DNA of 64,000 nucleotides from Paraburkholderia phenoliruptrix (GCF_902859825.1 NZ_CADIKB010000007.1:1-64000); one strand, 5' to 3'. Numbered from the stretch's first letter, positions 37,388 to 49,274 are shown. Made by a program: numbers and translations. The notes: generated by a model not told the origin, from the letters alone.

Positions 37388-39681
37388 TTGCCCAGGAACT
37401 GGAAGTCAGCCTGCACATGGCGTTCATGGAAGCACGCCAGGCGCGGCACGAGTTCATAACGGTCGAACATCTTTTGCTGGCACTGTTGGACAATCCGACA
37501 GCGGCGGAGGTGTTGCGTGCATGCGCGGCCAATATCGAGGATCTGCGCCAGAACCTGCGCAACTTCATTCATGACAACACGCCGACCGTGCCCGGCACGG
37601 ACGACGTCGACACGCAGCCCACGCTGGGTTTCCAGCGTGTGATCCAGCGCGCGATCATGCATGTGCAGTCCACCTCGAATGGCAAGAAGGAAGTCACCGG
37701 CGCAAACGTGCTAGTCGCCATTTTCGGCGAGAAGGATTCGCACGCGGTGTACTACCTGCAGCAGCAGGGCGTGACGCGTCTCGACGTGGTCAATTTCATC
37801 TCGCACGGCATCGCCAAGACGAGCGGCTCGGACGCCGCGAAAGCGAGCGACGCCAATGCCGAGTCCGACGAGGCCGCAGCGCAGAAAGAAACGCCGCTCG
37901 CCCAGTTCACGCAGAACCTCAACCAGATGGCGAAAGACGGCCGCATCGATCCGCTGATCGGCCGCGAGTCGGAAGTCGAGCGCGTGGTGCAGGTGTTGTG
38001 CCGCCGTCGCAAGAACAATCCGCTTCTCGTCGGTGAGGCCGGCGTCGGCAAGACGGCTATTGCCGAGGGTCTTGCATGGCGCATCACGCGCGGCGAAGTG
38101 CCGGACATTCTGGCTGACGCGCAGGTATATTCGCTCGACATGGGCGCGCTGCTGGCCGGCACCAAGTATCGCGGCGATTTCGAACAGCGCCTGAAGACGG
38201 TTCTGAAGGAACTGAAGGAACGTCCGCACGCCATTCTGTTCATCGACGAAATTCATACGCTGATCGGCGCGGGCGCCGCGTCGGGCGGCACGCTGGACGC
38301 GTCGAATTTGCTGAAGCCGGCGCTCTCGTCGGGCACGCTCAAGTGCATCGGCGCGACCACGTTCACCGAATATCGTGGCATCTTCGAAAAAGACGCGGCA
38401 TTGTCGCGCCGTTTCCAGAAGGTCGACGTGACGGAACCGTCGGTCGAGCAGACGGTGGCGATTCTGCGCGGTCTCAAGTCGCGTTTCGAAGAGCACCACG
38501 GCGTCAAGTATTCGTCGGGCGCATTGTCCGCGGCGGCTGAGCTGTCGGCGCGCTTCATTACGGATCGTCATCTGCCGGACAAGGCGATCGACGTGATCGA
38601 CGAAGCGGGCGCCGCGCAACGCATTCTGCCCAAGTCGAAGCAGAAGAAGACGATCGGCAAGAACGAGATCGAGGAAATCATCTCCAAGATCGCGCGCGTG
38701 CCGGCGCAAAGCGTGTCGCAAGACGACCGCAGCAAGCTGCAAACGCTGGACCGCGATCTGAAGAGCGTGGTGTTCGGTCAGGACCCGGCTATCGACGCGC
38801 TGTCGGCCGCCATCAAGATGGCGCGCGCGGGTCTCGGCAAGCTCGACAAGCCGATTGGCGCATTCCTGTTCTCGGGCCCAACGGGCGTCGGCAAGACCGA
38901 AGTGGCGAAGCAGCTGGCATTCACGCTCGGCATCGAACTGATCCGCTTCGACATGTCGGAATACATGGAGCGTCACGCGGTGAGCCGGCTGATCGGCGCG
39001 CCGCCGGGCTATGTCGGTTTCGATCAGGGCGGCCTGCTGACCGAGGCGGTCACGAAGAAGCCGCACTGCGTGCTGCTGCTCGACGAAATCGAGAAGGCGC
39101 ATCCGGACATCTACAACGTGCTGCTGCAGGTCATGGACCACGGCACGCTGACGGACAACAACGGCCGCAAGGCGGACTTCCGCAACGTCATCATCATCAT
39201 GACGACGAATGCGGGCGCCGAAGCGATGGGCAAGTCGGTGATCGGCTTCACGAACCGCCGCGAAACCGGCGACGAGATGGTCGACATCAAGCGCATGTTC
39301 ACGCCTGAGTTCCGTAACCGTCTGGACGCGACTATCAGCTTCCGTGCGCTCGATGAGGAAATCATCATGCGCGTGGTCGACAAGTTCCTGATGCAGCTGG
39401 AAGATCAGTTGCACGAGAAGAAGGTCGACGCGCTCTTCACCGACGCGCTGCGCAAGCATCTCGCCAAGCACGGCTTCGATCCGCTGATGGGCGCGCGCCC
39501 CATGCAGCGCCTGATCCAGGACACGATCCGTCGTGCACTGGCCGACGAGCTCCTGTTCGGCAAACTGATGAACGGCGGCCGCGTGTCCGTCGACGTCGAT
39601 GCGGAAGACAAGGTGCAACTGACCTTCGACGAGCATCCGGCGCCGCGCAATCCGAATCCGGAAGCGGTCGAGGTCGAGTAA
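37384..39681 (+). CDS. clpA: ATP-dependent Clp protease ATP-binding subunit ClpA
   Basis: The 765-residue unfoldase has the Clp N-domain (1-150), a first AAA+ module with Walker [10 protein letters not shown] and a second with GPTGVGKTE, and an IGF-type loop (VIGFTNR) that docks on ClpP. It feeds unfolded substrates into ClpP, with ClpS as adaptor. The ATG at 37384 overlaps the clpS stop. The housekeeping clpP-clpX genes are not in this window; the ClpP paralogue at 327-1022 is a possible alternative partner. Confidence 0.97.
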   Translation: MIAQELEVSLHMAFMEARQARHEFITVEHLLLALLDNPTAAEVLRACAANIEDLRQNLRNFIHDNTPTVPGTDDVDTQPTLGFQRVIQRAIMHVQSTSNGKKEVTGANVLVAIFGEKDSHAVYYLQQQGVTRLDVVNFISHGIAKTSGSDAAKASDANAESDEAAAQKETPLAQFTQNLNQMAKDGRIDPLIGRESEVERVVQVLCRRRKNNPLLVGEAGVGKTAIAEGLAWRITRGEVPDILADAQVYSLDMGALLAGTKYRGDFEQRLKTVLKELKERPHAILFIDEIHTLIGAGAASGGTLDASNLLKPALSSGTLKCIGATTFTEYRGIFEKDAALSRRFQKVDVTEPSVEQTVAILRGLKSRFEEHHGVKYSSGALSAAAELSARFITDRHLPDKAIDVIDEAGAAQRILPKSKQKKTIGKNEIEEIISKIARVPAQSVSQDDRSKLQTLDRDLKSVVFGQDPAIDALSAAIKMARAGLGKLDKPIGAFLFSGPTGVGKTEVAKQLAFTLGIELIRFDMSEYMERHAVSRLIGAPPGYVGFDQGGLLTEAVTKKPHCVLLLDEIEKAHPDIYNVLLQVMDHGTLTDNNGRKADFRNVIIIMTTNAGAEAMGKSVIGFTNRRETGDEMVDIKRMFTPEFRNRLDATISFRALDEEIIMRVVDKFLMQLEDQLHEKKVDALFTDALRKHLAKHGFDPLMGARPMQRLIQDTIRRALADELLFGKLMNGGRVSVDVDAEDKVQLTFDEHPAPRNPNPEAVEVE

Positions 39682-39701
39682 GCCCTGGCGGCATCAAATA
39701 C

Positions 39702-39735
39702 AAACGGCGTGGACCTTGAGTCCACGCCGTTTTTT
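39702..39735 (+). terminator. Rho-independent terminator of clpS-clpA
   Basis: A 12-bp perfect stem (39702-39713 with 39721-39732, AAACGGCGTGGA/TCCACGCCGTTT) with a seven-base loop ends in a T-run. The dut stop on the other strand lies 14 bp further, and the stem may serve both genes. Confidence 0.93.
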
Positions 39736-39748
39736 TATGCCGCCAGAA

Positions 39749-40195
39749 TTAGTGCTTGCCGGTGCTGCCGAAGCCGCCCGCGCCGCGCTCGCTCTGCTCG
39801 AATTCGTCGACGATATTGAACTTCGCCTGCACGACCGGCACGATCACGAGTTGCGCGAGGCGCTCCATCGGATTCAGCACGAAGGTCGTCTCGCCGCGAT
39901 TCCATGTGGAGATCATCAGTTCACCTTGATAATCCGAATCGATCAGGCCGACCAGATTGCCGAGCACGATGCCGTGCTTGTGGCCGAGGCCGGAGCGCGG
40001 CAGGATCAGCGCCGCATAGCCCGGATCGCCGACGTGAATGGCGAGCCCCGTCGGCACCAGCGCGGTGTCGCCGGGTTTGAGCGTCAGCGGTTCGTTCAGA
40101 CACGCGCGCAGGTCGAGGCCCGCGCTGCCGGTGGTCGCGTAAGCGGGAAGCTGTTCGCGCATGCGCGCATCGAGAATCTTGAGGTCGAGTTTCAT
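39749..40195 (-). CDS. dut: dUTP diphosphatase
   Basis: This 148-residue enzyme hydrolyses dUTP to dUMP, keeping uracil out of DNA and supplying dTMP synthesis. The five conserved motifs are visible: [28 protein letters not shown] (with the catalytic Asp), RLAQLVIVP and [10 protein letters not shown]. Length is normal. It is the last gene of the ribF-ileS-lspA-coaBC group on the minus strand, 14 bp after the luciferase-like oxidoreductase. Confidence 0.97.
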   Translation of the reverse strand: MKLDLKILDARMREQLPAYATTGSAGLDLRACLNEPLTLKPGDTALVPTGLAIHVGDPGYAALILPRSGLGHKHGIVLGNLVGLIDSDYQGELMISTWNRGETTFVLNPMERLAQLVIVPVVQAKFNIVDEFEQSERGAGGFGSTGKH

Positions 40196-40209
40196 GCAGA
40201 TCGGAAGGG

Positions 40210-41229
40210 TTAAGAAGTGGAAGCCGGGCGCCCGAGTTCGAACGCATCGGCGAGAAGTTCATAGGAGCGCAGGCGCGCGCGATAGCTGCCCGCGACGGTG
40301 AGCACGATCAGCTCGTCGGCCTGGAATTGTTCCTGTAACGCATGCATCCGCTCGGTCACGACTTGCGGCGTGCCGATGATGCTGCGCGGCTTTTCCCGGT
40401 CTATCACCAGTTGCTCGCGCTCGCCGTATTCCTGCGCGACACCTTGTTCGACGGTCGGGATCGGCTCGTTGAGACCGTACGCCATTTGCACGCGGCGCAG
40501 GTCGACGGCTTTTTCGAGGCCCGCCGCTTCGTGTTCGGTGTCCGCGCAAATCACGAAGACGGCGGCTGCCAGATACGGTTGCTGAGCCTCCTCGCTCGGC
40601 TGGAATCGCTCGCGATACGCACGCGCAACCTGATGCCCGAAATGCGCATTGATGAAATGCGCGAACGCGAAGCGGATGCCCAGTTGCGCGGCAAGCAGAC
40701 CGCCAAACTCACTGGAGCCGAGCATCCACAGCTGCGGACGCGTGGGAACTTGCGGTTGCAGCAGCACGCCTTGGCCGAGGTGGTCGGCGGGCAGCGAGCC
40801 GTGCATCAGTCCGACGAGATCGGCGACCTGTTGCGGAAAGAATTCGCCGCGATTGTAGTCGCCGGCGGCCACGGCCTGGGCGGTGCGCATGTCGCCGCCG
40901 GGCGCGCGGCCCACGCCGAGGTCGATGCGATTCGGGAACAGCGCCTCGAGCATCATGAACTGCTCGGCAACCTTGAAAGGGCTGTAGTACGGCAGCATTA
41001 TGCCGCCCGAGCCGAGCCGGATGCGCCGCGTGATACTGCCAAGGCGCGCCAGCATCACTTCGGGACAAGGATTCGACACACCGCGCAGGCCGTGATGTTC
41101 GGCGCACCAGTAGCGCGTGTAGCCGAGGTCGTCAGCGAGCTGCGCCAGTTCGACGGTCGCGGCGATCGCGTCGGCCACCGAGTGCCCGGCAATGACGGGC
41201 GTTTGATCGAGCACGGAAAGTAGCGTCAT
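40210..41229 (-). CDS. Luciferase-like (LLM class) flavin-dependent oxidoreductase
   Basis: The 339-residue product fits the MsnO8/YhbW-type subgroup of bacterial luciferase-like monooxygenases: [57 protein letters not shown] and [13 protein letters not shown]. The fold is an (alpha/beta)8 barrel that uses FMN. It is encoded between coaBC and dut on the same strand. The substrate is unknown. Confidence 0.86.
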   Translation of the reverse strand: MTLLSVLDQTPVIAGHSVADAIAATVELAQLADDLGYTRYWCAEHHGLRGVSNPCPEVMLARLGSITRRIRLGSGGIMLPYYSPFKVAEQFMMLEALFPNRIDLGVGRAPGGDMRTAQAVAAGDYNRGEFFPQQVADLVGLMHGSLPADHLGQGVLLQPQVPTRPQLWMLGSSEFGGLLAAQLGIRFAFAHFINAHFGHQVARAYRERFQPSEEAQQPYLAAAVFVICADTEHEAAGLEKAVDLRRVQMAYGLNEPIPTVEQGVAQEYGEREQLVIDREKPRSIIGTPQVVTERMHALQEQFQADELIVLTVAGSYRARLRSYELLADAFELGRPASTS

Positions 41230-41299
41230 GTCAGTGTGCTCCAGGTGCTTCGGTTCGCTTTCCTGAGCCGCGAGAGGTGAAAAGCGAGCGGCGGCGGGC

Positions 41300-42514
41300 T
41301 CAGCGAATCAGACTGGTGTCAGGCAGACGCTTCGCGATTTCTGCAATCAACGCGCGTGCGAGCGTCTGCTTGTCAGCGCGCGGCAGCCGCGTGGCGCCGG
41401 CGGCTTCAAAGAGAATCACTTCGTTGTCGTCCATGCCGAACGTGAGCGGTCCCAGATTGCCGATCAGAAGCGGCACGTTCTTGCGCACCCGCTTTTCTTC
41501 GCCGTGCACTTCCAGGTCGCCGCTTTCGGCGGCGAAGCCCACAGCGAACGGCGGATGCGGCAGCTTCGCGACCGCCGCGAGAATATCCGGATTTTCGACG
41601 AACGAAAAAACCGGCAGCGCGCGGTCGGCGGCCTTCTTGATCTTGTGCTCGCTCGCGTGATCGACGCGCCAGTCGGCGACCGCGGCGACGCCGATGAAAA
41701 TGTCCGCATCCGCCACCGAGCGCATCACTGCATCGTGCATCTGCTGAGCGGTTTGCACGTCTTCGCGGAACACGCCCCACGGCGTGTCGAGCGCGACCGG
41801 GCCCGCGACGAGATGCACGTCGGCGCCGGCCTGCTGCGCGGCGCGCGCGAGCGCAAAGCCCATTTTGCCGCTCGAGCGGTTCGTGATGCCGCGCACCGGA
41901 TCGAGCGGCTCGAACGTGGGACCGGCGGTCAGCAACACACGGCGGCCGGAGAGAATTTTCGGCGCAAAGAACGAGGCAATGGCTTCGTAGGTGGCCGCAG
42001 CTTCCAGCATGCGGCCGTCGCCGATTTCGCCGCACGCTTGCGGGCCGGAGTCGGGGCCGAGCACTTCCACGCCGTCCGCCCGCAATTGCGCGACGTTGCG
42101 CTGCGTCGCCGGGTTTTGCCACATTTGCCGGTTCATCGCCGGCACGACGAGCAGTGGACAATCGCGCGCGACACACAGCGTGGCGAGCAGATCGTCGGCC
42201 ATGCCGTGCGCGAGTTTGGCGAGGAAGTCGGTGGAGGCGGGCGCGATCACGATCGCGTCGGCTTCACGCGAAAGATCGATGTGCGCCATGTTGTTCGGCA
42301 TGCGCGCGTCCCACTGGCTCGTGTAGACCGGGCGGCCGGACAGAGCCTGCATGGTGACGGGCGTGATGAACTGCGTGGCCGCTTCGGTCATCACGACCTG
42401 CACGCTCGCGCCGGCTTTGGTCAGCAGACGCGTGAGTTCGGCGATCTTGTAGCAGGCAATGCCGCCCGTCATGCCGAGGACGAGGTGTTTCCCTGCGAGT
42501 TCTGCGGTTGCCAA
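41300..42514 (-). CDS. coaBC: Bifunctional phosphopantothenoylcysteine decarboxylase/synthetase
   Basis: This 404-residue CoA-biosynthesis enzyme couples cysteine to 4'-phosphopantothenate and decarboxylates it. CoaC features are GMTGGIACYKIAEL, the catalytic His in NNMAHIDLSREAD, PAMNRQMW and ACGEIGDGRM; CoaB features are TAGPTFEPLDPVRGITNRSSGKMG and the C-terminal synthetase half. TTG at 42514 was chosen as start because GGAGG precedes it by six bases and the protein then has family length; an in-frame ATG at 42535 is an alternative. Confidence 0.93.
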   Translation of the reverse strand: MATAELAGKHLVLGMTGGIACYKIAELTRLLTKAGASVQVVMTEAATQFITPVTMQALSGRPVYTSQWDARMPNNMAHIDLSREADAIVIAPASTDFLAKLAHGMADDLLATLCVARDCPLLVVPAMNRQMWQNPATQRNVAQLRADGVEVLGPDSGPQACGEIGDGRMLEAAATYEAIASFFAPKILSGRRVLLTAGPTFEPLDPVRGITNRSSGKMGFALARAAQQAGADVHLVAGPVALDTPWGVFREDVQTAQQMHDAVMRSVADADIFIGVAAVADWRVDHASEHKIKKAADRALPVFSFVENPDILAAVAKLPHPPFAVGFAAESGDLEVHGEEKRVRKNVPLLIGNLGPLTFGMDDNEVILFEAAGATRLPRADKQTLARALIAEIAKRLPDTSLIR

Positions 42515-42647
42515 CGAAAGCCTCCGACAAAGCATGGTGGCCAGGCGCGACGTGCTTGCACCGTTGCCGGCCGTCAAAGCGGACTTCATGCGCGCGGCCG
42601 AGAGGCCGACGAAGCGAGCGGGCCGCGCGCCTTTGAGCGACGTGCCG

Positions 42648-43166
42648 TTAGCGCGAGCCGCGCACGCGGCGCAACTCGTCGATCACGAGCAGGATCGCGC
42701 CGACCGTGATCGCGCTGTCGGCGAGATTGAACGCCGGCCAGTGCCACGCCCGCACGTGGAAGTCGAGAAAGTCGATCACGTGGCCATAGGCGAGCCGGTC
42801 GATCACATTGCCGAGCGCGCCGCCCAGAATCAGCGCAAGCGCCGTGCAGAACATTTTTTGCGCGCCGTGACGCTTGAGCAGATAGCAGATCACCAGCGCG
42901 GCGATCACGCCGAGTGCGGTGAAAGCCCAGCGCTGCCAGCCGCCCGCCATTGCCAGGAAACTGAACGCGGCGCCGCGGTTGTACACGAGAATCAGATTGA
43001 AAAACGACGTGACCTCGTGCGGGACCCCGTAGGCAAACACCTTCTGCACCGCGATTTTCGTCAGCTGATCGAACAGGATGACGATTAGCGCGACGCCGAG
43101 CCAGGGCGCCAGCGAACTGTTTCCGGCGGACGCTTTCGATGTGGTTTTCGCCATGGTTCTCGCCAT
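42648..43166 (-). CDS. lspA: Lipoprotein signal peptidase
   Basis: This 172-residue inner-membrane aspartic protease removes prolipoprotein signal peptides. Four hydrophobic segments are visible, and the two catalytic Asp lie in GNVIDRL and FNLADSAI. The start overlaps the ileS stop by one base (TAATG), which couples translation and supports the ATG at 43166 over the one at 43154. ileS-lspA is a very common gene pair. Confidence 0.96.
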   Translation of the reverse strand: MARTMAKTTSKASAGNSSLAPWLGVALIVILFDQLTKIAVQKVFAYGVPHEVTSFFNLILVYNRGAAFSFLAMAGGWQRWAFTALGVIAALVICYLLKRHGAQKMFCTALALILGGALGNVIDRLAYGHVIDFLDFHVRAWHWPAFNLADSAITVGAILLVIDELRRVRGSR

Positions 43167-46003
43167 TATGCCGCGCTCCTCGCTTCACCGTTGCCGAACA
43201 GATTGCTGATGCAGCGGCCGCACAGCGTGGGGTGCTCCGCGTTCGCGCCGACGTCCGCGCGGTAGTGCCAGCAGCGTTCGCACTTCAGATACTTCGAGGT
43301 GATGACCTCGACGCCTTCTTCCGCTTCGCTCTCGACTTGCACGACGCTAGCAGCCGACGTGATGAGCACGAACTTCAGGTCGTCGCCGAGGCTCGTGAGC
43401 GCGTCGTAACGCGCGCCGCTCGCGCGGATTTCCACTTCTGCCTGCAACGACGAGCCGATCAGGTTCGCGACGCGCGCCTCTTCCAGCGCTTTCGTGACGT
43501 CACCGCGCACGGCGCGCAGCAGCGTCCACTTGTCGAGCAGGGCGCCGGCGTCCGGCACCGCCGGGTACGCGTGATACGTCTCGGTGAAGATGGTCTCGCT
43601 GTTCGGCTGGAACACCTTCCATGCTTCTTCGGCGGTGAACGAGAGGAACGGCGCCATCAGACGCAGCAGACCCTGCGCGATGTGATACAGCGCGGTCTGC
43701 GCCGAGCGGCGCGCGACCGAATCCGGCGCCGTGGTGTACAGGCGGTCCTTCAGCACGTCCAGATAGAAGCCGCCGAGGTCTTCCGAGCAGAACGTCTGCA
43801 GCTTGGCGACGACCGGGTGGAATTCGTACTTGTCGTAGTGCGCGAGGATCTCGTTCTGCAGATTCGCCGTGTGCGCCACCGCATAGCGGTCGATCTCGAG
43901 CCAGTCGTCCACGGGGCGAGCGTTCTTCTCGTAGTCGAAATCCGACAGATTGGCGAGCAGAAAGCGCAGCGTGTTGCGAATGCGGCGATAGCTTTCCGTC
44001 ACGCGCTTGAGAATTTCTTCGGAGATGGCCAGTTCGCCGGAGTAATCCGTCGACGCGATCCACAGGCGGATGATTTCCGCGCCGAGGCGGTTCGCCACTT
44101 CGTGCGGGTCGATGCCGTTGCCGAGCGACTTGCTCATCTTGCGGCCTTCGCCGTCGACGGTGAAGCCGTGCGTCAAGAGCGCGTTGTAGGGCGGGCGGCC
44201 GTCCAGCATGGACGCCGTCAGCAGCGACGAATGGAACCAGCCGCGATGCTGGTCCGAGCCTTCCAGGTACAGGTCGGCCGGGAATTGCAGTTCGTCTTTA
44301 TGCGAGCCGCGCAGCACGTGCCAGTGCGTGGTGCCGGAGTCGAACCACACGTCGAGCGTGTCGCGGTTCTTTTCGTACAGGTTGGCGTCGTCGCCGATCA
44401 GCTCGCGCGGATCGAGCGTTTGCCACGCCTCGATGCCGGCCTGTTCGACCCGTTTCGCGACTTCCTCGAGCAGCTCCAGCGTGCGCGGATGCAGCTCGCC
44501 GGTTTCCTTGTGCACGAAGAACGCCATCGGCACGCCCCACTGGCGCTGGCGCGACAGCGTCCAGTCCGGGCGATTCGCGATCATGCTGAAAAGCCGCTGC
44601 TTGCCCCACGACGGATAAAACGCCGTGTTTTCGATGCCTTCGAGCGCCGTGTCGCGCAGCGTCTTGCCGCTGTCGTTCGGCTTCACGTCCATGCCGGCGA
44701 ACCATTGCGAGGTCGCGCGGTAGATGATCGGCGTTTTGTGACGCCAGCAGTGCATGTAGCTGTGCGTGTACTTTTCGGTGCGCAGGAGCGACCCGGCGCC
44801 TTGCAGCGCTTCGACGATCTGCGGATTCGCCGCCCAGATCGACAGGCCGCCGAACAGCGCGAGCGATTCGATGTAGCGCCCGTCGCCCATCACCGGATTG
44901 ATGATGTCGGAGTCGGCCATGCCGTGCGCCTTGCACGACACGAAGTCTTCCACGCCGTAGGCCGGCGACGAGTGCACGACGCCCGTACCGGTTTCCGTCG
45001 TCACGTAGTCGCCGAGGTAGACCGGCGCGGTGCGCTTGTAGCCCGGATGCGCGGACGCAAGCGGATGGTTAAAGCGCAGATTGACGAGCTTCGCGCCCGG
45101 CGTGACCGCGATCACCGAGCCTTCCAGGCCGTATGTCTTCAGGCACGCCTCGACGCGCTCTTCGGCGAGGATCAGCAGGCCGCGCGGCGTGTCGACCAGT
45201 GCATAGACGATTTCCGGATGCAGGTTCAGCGCCTGGTTCGCGGGAATGGTCCACGGCGTGGTGGTCCAGATCACGATGCCGCCTTCGTTGCGCGGCAGCG
45301 CGGCGAGGCCGAACGCCTGCGCCGTCTTGTCCGGCTCGGCGAAGCTGAAGAGCACGTCGATGGTCGGATCGGTCTTGTCCTTGTACTCGACTTCGGCCTC
45401 GGCGAGCGCCGAGCCGCAGTCGAAGCACCAATTGACCGGCTTCAGGCCGCGGAACACGTAGCCCTTTTCCATGATCTTCGCGAGCGCGCGGATTTCGCCG
45501 GCTTCATTGGCGAAGTTCATGGTCTTGTACGGATTGTCCCAGTCGCCGAGCACGCCCAGACGCCGGAAGCCGACCTTCTGCTTCTCGATCTGCTCGGTCG
45601 CGTAAGCGCGCGCCTTCTGCATGACTTCAGCGGCCGGCAGCGACTTGCCGAACTGCTTTTCGATCTGGATTTCGATCGGCATGCCGTGGCAGTCCCAGCC
45701 CGGCACGTAGACCGCGTCGAAGCCCGCCATGTTGCGCGCCTTGACGATCATGTCCTTCAGAATCTTGTTCACCGCGTGGCCGAGGTGGATGTCGCCGTTC
45801 GCATACGGCGGGCCGTCGTGCAGAATGAACTTCTTGCGGCCCTTGGAGGCGGCGCGGATTGTCTCGTAGACCTTGCGCTCCTGCCATTCCTTGACCCACT
45901 GCGGTTCGCGTTTGGGCAGGTCGCCGCGCATCGGGAACGGCGTGTCGAGCAGGTTCACGGGGTAGCGGGACTGCGGTTTCGAATCGGCTTTCTTGTTGCT
46001 CAT
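43166..46003 (-). CDS. ileS: Isoleucyl-tRNA synthetase
   Basis: This 945-residue class I synthetase charges tRNA(Ile). The HIGH motif appears as HLGH in [17 protein letters not shown] is intact, the editing domain includes [11 protein letters not shown], and the C-terminal zinc cysteines are in CERCWH and CGRC. The ATG at 46003 starts MSNKKADSK; the longer in-frame extension to 46324 has no support. Upstream lies ribF, downstream lspA. Confidence 0.97.
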   Translation of the reverse strand: MSNKKADSKPQSRYPVNLLDTPFPMRGDLPKREPQWVKEWQERKVYETIRAASKGRKKFILHDGPPYANGDIHLGHAVNKILKDMIVKARNMAGFDAVYVPGWDCHGMPIEIQIEKQFGKSLPAAEVMQKARAYATEQIEKQKVGFRRLGVLGDWDNPYKTMNFANEAGEIRALAKIMEKGYVFRGLKPVNWCFDCGSALAEAEVEYKDKTDPTIDVLFSFAEPDKTAQAFGLAALPRNEGGIVIWTTTPWTIPANQALNLHPEIVYALVDTPRGLLILAEERVEACLKTYGLEGSVIAVTPGAKLVNLRFNHPLASAHPGYKRTAPVYLGDYVTTETGTGVVHSSPAYGVEDFVSCKAHGMADSDIINPVMGDGRYIESLALFGGLSIWAANPQIVEALQGAGSLLRTEKYTHSYMHCWRHKTPIIYRATSQWFAGMDVKPNDSGKTLRDTALEGIENTAFYPSWGKQRLFSMIANRPDWTLSRQRQWGVPMAFFVHKETGELHPRTLELLEEVAKRVEQAGIEAWQTLDPRELIGDDANLYEKNRDTLDVWFDSGTTHWHVLRGSHKDELQFPADLYLEGSDQHRGWFHSSLLTASMLDGRPPYNALLTHGFTVDGEGRKMSKSLGNGIDPHEVANRLGAEIIRLWIASTDYSGELAISEEILKRVTESYRRIRNTLRFLLANLSDFDYEKNARPVDDWLEIDRYAVAHTANLQNEILAHYDKYEFHPVVAKLQTFCSEDLGGFYLDVLKDRLYTTAPDSVARRSAQTALYHIAQGLLRLMAPFLSFTAEEAWKVFQPNSETIFTETYHAYPAVPDAGALLDKWTLLRAVRGDVTKALEEARVANLIGSSLQAEVEIRASGARYDALTSLGDDLKFVLITSAASVVQVESEAEEGVEVITSKYLKCERCWHYRADVGANAEHPTLCGRCISNLFGNGEARSAA

Positions 46004-46169
46004 GATGTGGTCGCGGTGAATTCTTTGTAAGCGCAGCGGGGCGCGGTTGGCGCACGATGCGCGAGAGCGTTGGGCGCGCCCGGCGGACAGGTCGCGCAAA
46101 TGCGCCGACGCCCCTCGATGCGCGAGCGAGGGTCCATGCGGCTTGACACGCGCGCAGGGACCGCGGCGG

Positions 46170-47165
46170 CTATCTAATTCGGTCGGTGGCCGACGTCGCG
46201 AAACCGGTGGAGCGGCTGCCCGGCGTGCCTGCGCCGACGGCCGCGAACCACGCGCGCGCATTGGCGACGTCGCGCGCAATGGCGGCGGTGAGCGTTTCGA
46301 GGTCGACGTACTTTTCCTCGTCACGCAGCTTTTTCAGGAATTCGACGCGCACCAGTTTGCCGTATGCGTCGCCGTGCCAGTCGAGCAGATGCACTTCGAG
46401 CAGCACGCGGCCCGAATCGTCGACGGTGGGGCGTAGGCCGAGACTCGCGACACCGGGCAGCGGTTCGTCCGCGACGCCGTGCACGCGCACGACGAAAATG
46501 CCCGCGAGCGCCGGACGCTTGTGCGCGATCTGCAGATTCAGCGTGGGAAAGCCCAGGTCGCGGCCGAGTTTCATGCCGTGCACGACGTGGCCGCTGATCA
46601 GGTAATCGCGGCCGAGCGCGGCGCGCGCCGCGTCGAGGTCGCCCGCCACCAGCGCCGCGCGCACGCCCGAGCTGGAAATGCGCGCGCCGGACGGGTCGGC
46701 GACCGTGGCCATCTGCTCGACTTCGAAGCCGTGCTGCAGGCCCGCAGCTTTGAGCGACGCGAAATCGCCCGCACGCTTTGCGCCGTAGCGGAAGTCGTCG
46801 CCGATCATCACCCAGCGTGCATGCAGCCCGTTGACGATGATCCGTTCGACGAACGCATCCGGCGACTGGCTCGCGAATGTGTGGTTGAAATGCTCGACGA
46901 CCACGCGGTCCACGCCGTTGGTGCGCAACGCCTCCAGCTTGTCGCGCAGCATCGCGATGCGCGGCGGCGCGCCGGCCGGATTGAAGAATTCGCGCGGGTG
47001 CGGCTCGAAGGTCATCACGCAGACGGGCAGGCCGCGCGCGTCGGCCGCCGCGCGCACGTGCGCGAGCAAAGCCTGATGGCCGCGGTGGACACCGTCGAAA
47101 TTGCCGATGGTCAGTGCGCAGGGCGCACGGCTTTCAGCGTTGGGAAGACCGCGGAAGACTCTCAC
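46170..47165 (-). CDS. ribF: Bifunctional riboflavin kinase/FAD synthetase
   Basis: The 331-residue enzyme makes FMN and FAD. The adenylyltransferase domain has [16 protein letters not shown] near the N-terminus and MIGDDFRYG; the kinase domain has [13 protein letters not shown] and the [17 protein letters not shown] stretch. The GTG at 47165 gives VRVFRGLPN, matching the usual family start; an in-frame ATG at 47207 overlaps the promoter. A perfect TATAAT lies at 47216-47211. Confidence 0.93.
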   Translation of the reverse strand: MRVFRGLPNAESRAPCALTIGNFDGVHRGHQALLAHVRAAADARGLPVCVMTFEPHPREFFNPAGAPPRIAMLRDKLEALRTNGVDRVVVEHFNHTFASQSPDAFVERIIVNGLHARWVMIGDDFRYGAKRAGDFASLKAAGLQHGFEVEQMATVADPSGARISSSGVRAALVAGDLDAARAALGRDYLISGHVVHGMKLGRDLGFPTLNLQIAHKRPALAGIFVVRVHGVADEPLPGVASLGLRPTVDDSGRVLLEVHLLDWHGDAYGKLVRVEFLKKLRDEEKYVDLETLTAAIARDVANARAWFAAVGAGTPGSRSTGFATSATDRIR

Positions 47166-47210
47166 GATAGCGCGTCGGGGTAGGGCGGCCACGGGGCCGC
47201 AAAACAAACG

Positions 47211-47216
47211 ATTATA
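47211..47216 (-). promoter_or_regulatory. -10 box upstream of ribF-ileS-lspA
   Basis: TATAAT on the minus strand lies 46 bases before the ribF GTG. No good -35 box is visible, so the assignment rests on the -10 and position. Confidence 0.5.
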
Positions 47217-47281
47217 AACGCTCGGCGCGGCCGACGGCGGCGCGTCGCGGTTTGGGTGTCCCCGAATGATAAAATCCGCGC

Positions 47282-47935
47282 ATGAAAAAACTCGTCATCC
47301 TGATTTCGGGGCGGGGAAGCAACATGGAAGCCATCGTCCGCGCGTGTATGGACGAAGGCTGGCCGGCGCAGGTCGCTGCCGTGATTGCCAACCGTCCTGA
47401 CGCCGCGGGCCTTGCCTTCGCGGCGTCGCGCGGCATTGCCACGGCGGTGGTCGACCATCGCCAGTTTTCCGATCGCGAGCGCTTCGACGCGGCGCTCGCC
47501 GAACAAATCGATAGCTTCGCGCCCGATCTCGTCGTGCTCGCCGGCTTCATGCGCGTGCTGACGGCCGGTTTTGTCGACCGTTATGCGGGGCGCATGCTGA
47601 ACGTGCACCCGTCGCTGCTGCCGAGCTTTCCGGGGCTCAAAACGCACCAGCAGGCGCTCGACGCCGGCGTGCGCCTGCACGGCGCGTCGGTGCATTTCGT
47701 GACGTCGCAGCTCGATCACGGGCCGATCGTCGTGCAGTCGGCGGTGCCCGTCGAGGCCGGCGACACGCCCGCCACGCTCGCCGACAAGGTGCTCGCCACC
47801 GAACACATCATTTATCCACGCGCGGTGCGCTGGTTCGTCGAAGGGCGCCTTGCGCTCGACGGCCTGCGCGTCACGCTTACGCCGCCGGAGCCGCAATGGC
47901 TCTTTGCCGGTCACACCGCCGGAGAGGGCGCATGA
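47282..47935 (+). CDS. purN: Phosphoribosylglycinamide formyltransferase
   Basis: This 217-residue enzyme transfers a formyl group from 10-formyl-THF to GAR in purine synthesis. The substrate-binding loop is ISGRGSNMEAI, and catalytic residues are in LAGFMRVL, HPSLLPSFPG and SVHFVTSQLDHGPIV (Asp). A ribosome-binding site is not evident, and a TAAAAT hexamer ends seven bases before the ATG. The stop overlaps the next gene by four bases. Confidence 0.96.
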   Translation: MKKLVILISGRGSNMEAIVRACMDEGWPAQVAAVIANRPDAAGLAFAASRGIATAVVDHRQFSDRERFDAALAEQIDSFAPDLVVLAGFMRVLTAGFVDRYAGRMLNVHPSLLPSFPGLKTHQQALDAGVRLHGASVHFVTSQLDHGPIVVQSAVPVEAGDTPATLADKVLATEHIIYPRAVRWFVEGRLALDGLRVTLTPPEPQWLFAGHTAGEGA

Positions 47936-49191
47936 GATTGCATGGTTTTCTGATTGGACAAACTGAGACGCTGCTGGCCGAAGTCCTAAGACTGAACGGT
48001 CCCGCCGACGCCACCACCAGCCGCTTTTTCCGCGCGCATCCCAAGCTCGGCCACGGCGAGCGCGGCGTGATCGCCGAAGCGGTGTTCGCGGTGCTGCGCC
48101 GGCGCATGGAATTCGCGCATCTGGCCGAAAGCGGCACCGGCAGCCCGGCGCGCCGCATGGCCCTGCTCGGCCTGATGCAGACGGCCGGTCGCGCGGCGCT
48201 CAAGCCGTTCGTGTCGGAGGCGGAGTCCAGATGGCTCGACCACGTCGCGACGATCGACCCGGAAAGCCTGCCGCTGCGCATTCGCCTGAACTTGCCGGAC
48301 TGGATTCATCAGGCGCTCGCCAGGCGTTTTGAACCCGCGGAGCTTGCGCAACTGGCCGCCGCGCTGAATTACCCGGCGCCGCTCGATCTGCGCGCCAATC
48401 CGATGAAGGCGAGCCGCGACGAGGTGCTCGGCGCGCTGTCGAAAGCGGGCATCGAGGCGGGCGCCACGCCGTTTGCGCCGTTCGGCGTGCGGGTGGCCGG
48501 CAAGCCGCCGCTCACCAAGCTCGACGCGTTCCAGCAAGGTTGGCTCGAAGTGCAGGACGAAGGCAGCCAGTTGCTGTGTTCGCTGGTTGCGCCGAAGCGC
48601 GGCGAGATGATCGTCGACTTCTGCGCGGGCGCGGGCGGCAAGACGCTCGCGCTGGGCGCGGCCATGCGCTCGACCGGGCGTCTCTATGCATTTGATATTT
48701 CCGAGCGGCGCCTTGCCAAGCTCAAGCCGCGCCTGGCGCGTAGCGGCTTGTCGAATGTGAATCCGGTGCTGATCGACAGCGAGCACGACGCGAAGATCAA
48801 GCGCCTCGCGGGCAAGATCGACCGCGTGCTCGTGGATGCGCCGTGCAGCGGCCTCGGCACGCTGCGCCGCAATCCTGATCTGAAATGGCGCCAGTCGCCC
48901 GAATCGGTTGCCGAACTCGCGCCCAAGCAGGCGTCGATTCTGGCGAGCGCCGCGCGCCTCGTGAAGAAGGGCGGGCGTCTCGTCTACGCGACCTGCTCGA
49001 TTCTGGAAGCGGAAAACGAAGCGGTCGTGCAGCAGTTCCTCGCCGATCATCCGGACTTCGCGCTCGTCCCGGCGCGCGAGGTGCTGGCCGAGCAGCGCAT
49101 CGATCTCGAAATGGGCGACTATCTGTCGCTCTGGCCGCATCGCCACGCGACTGACGGCTTCTTCGCCGCCGTGCTCGAGCGGCAAAGCTGA
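47932..49191 (+). CDS. rsmB: RsmB/NOP-family 16S rRNA m5C methyltransferase
   Basis: The 419-residue SAM-dependent enzyme methylates cytosine in rRNA (m5C967 in Escherichia coli for RsmB). The SAM site is VDFCAGAGGKTLALG, with motif IV DAPCSGLGTLRRNPD and the catalytic cysteine in YATCSI. An N-terminal domain of about 150 residues fits RsmB. The ATG at 47932 overlaps the purN stop; an upstream in-frame start lies inside purN. Another member of the family is possible. Confidence 0.85.
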   Translation: MRLHGFLIGQTETLLAEVLRLNGPADATTSRFFRAHPKLGHGERGVIAEAVFAVLRRRMEFAHLAESGTGSPARRMALLGLMQTAGRAALKPFVSEAESRWLDHVATIDPESLPLRIRLNLPDWIHQALARRFEPAELAQLAAALNYPAPLDLRANPMKASRDEVLGALSKAGIEAGATPFAPFGVRVAGKPPLTKLDAFQQGWLEVQDEGSQLLCSLVAPKRGEMIVDFCAGAGGKTLALGAAMRSTGRLYAFDISERRLAKLKPRLARSGLSNVNPVLIDSEHDAKIKRLAGKIDRVLVDAPCSGLGTLRRNPDLKWRQSPESVAELAPKQASILASAARLVKKGGRLVYATCSILEAENEAVVQQFLADHPDFALVPAREVLAEQRIDLEMGDYLSLWPHRHATDGFFAAVLERQS

Positions 49192-49274
49192 GCGCCAGGG
49201 CTCGATGCCCTGGCCTTATAGGCCGGTTCGCGCGTGAATTGTCGAAAGCGCGAGCCGGCCCTTCCTGCGACATC

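Noticed and set aside
37711-39636. 641-codon minus-strand open frame antisense to clpA
   Set aside because: clpA is complete with both AAA+ modules; the opposite frame is an arginine-rich shadow.
43139-46030. 963-codon plus-strand open frame antisense to ileS
   Set aside because: ileS has all motifs intact; the antisense frame is compositionally a shadow and has no recognisable domain.
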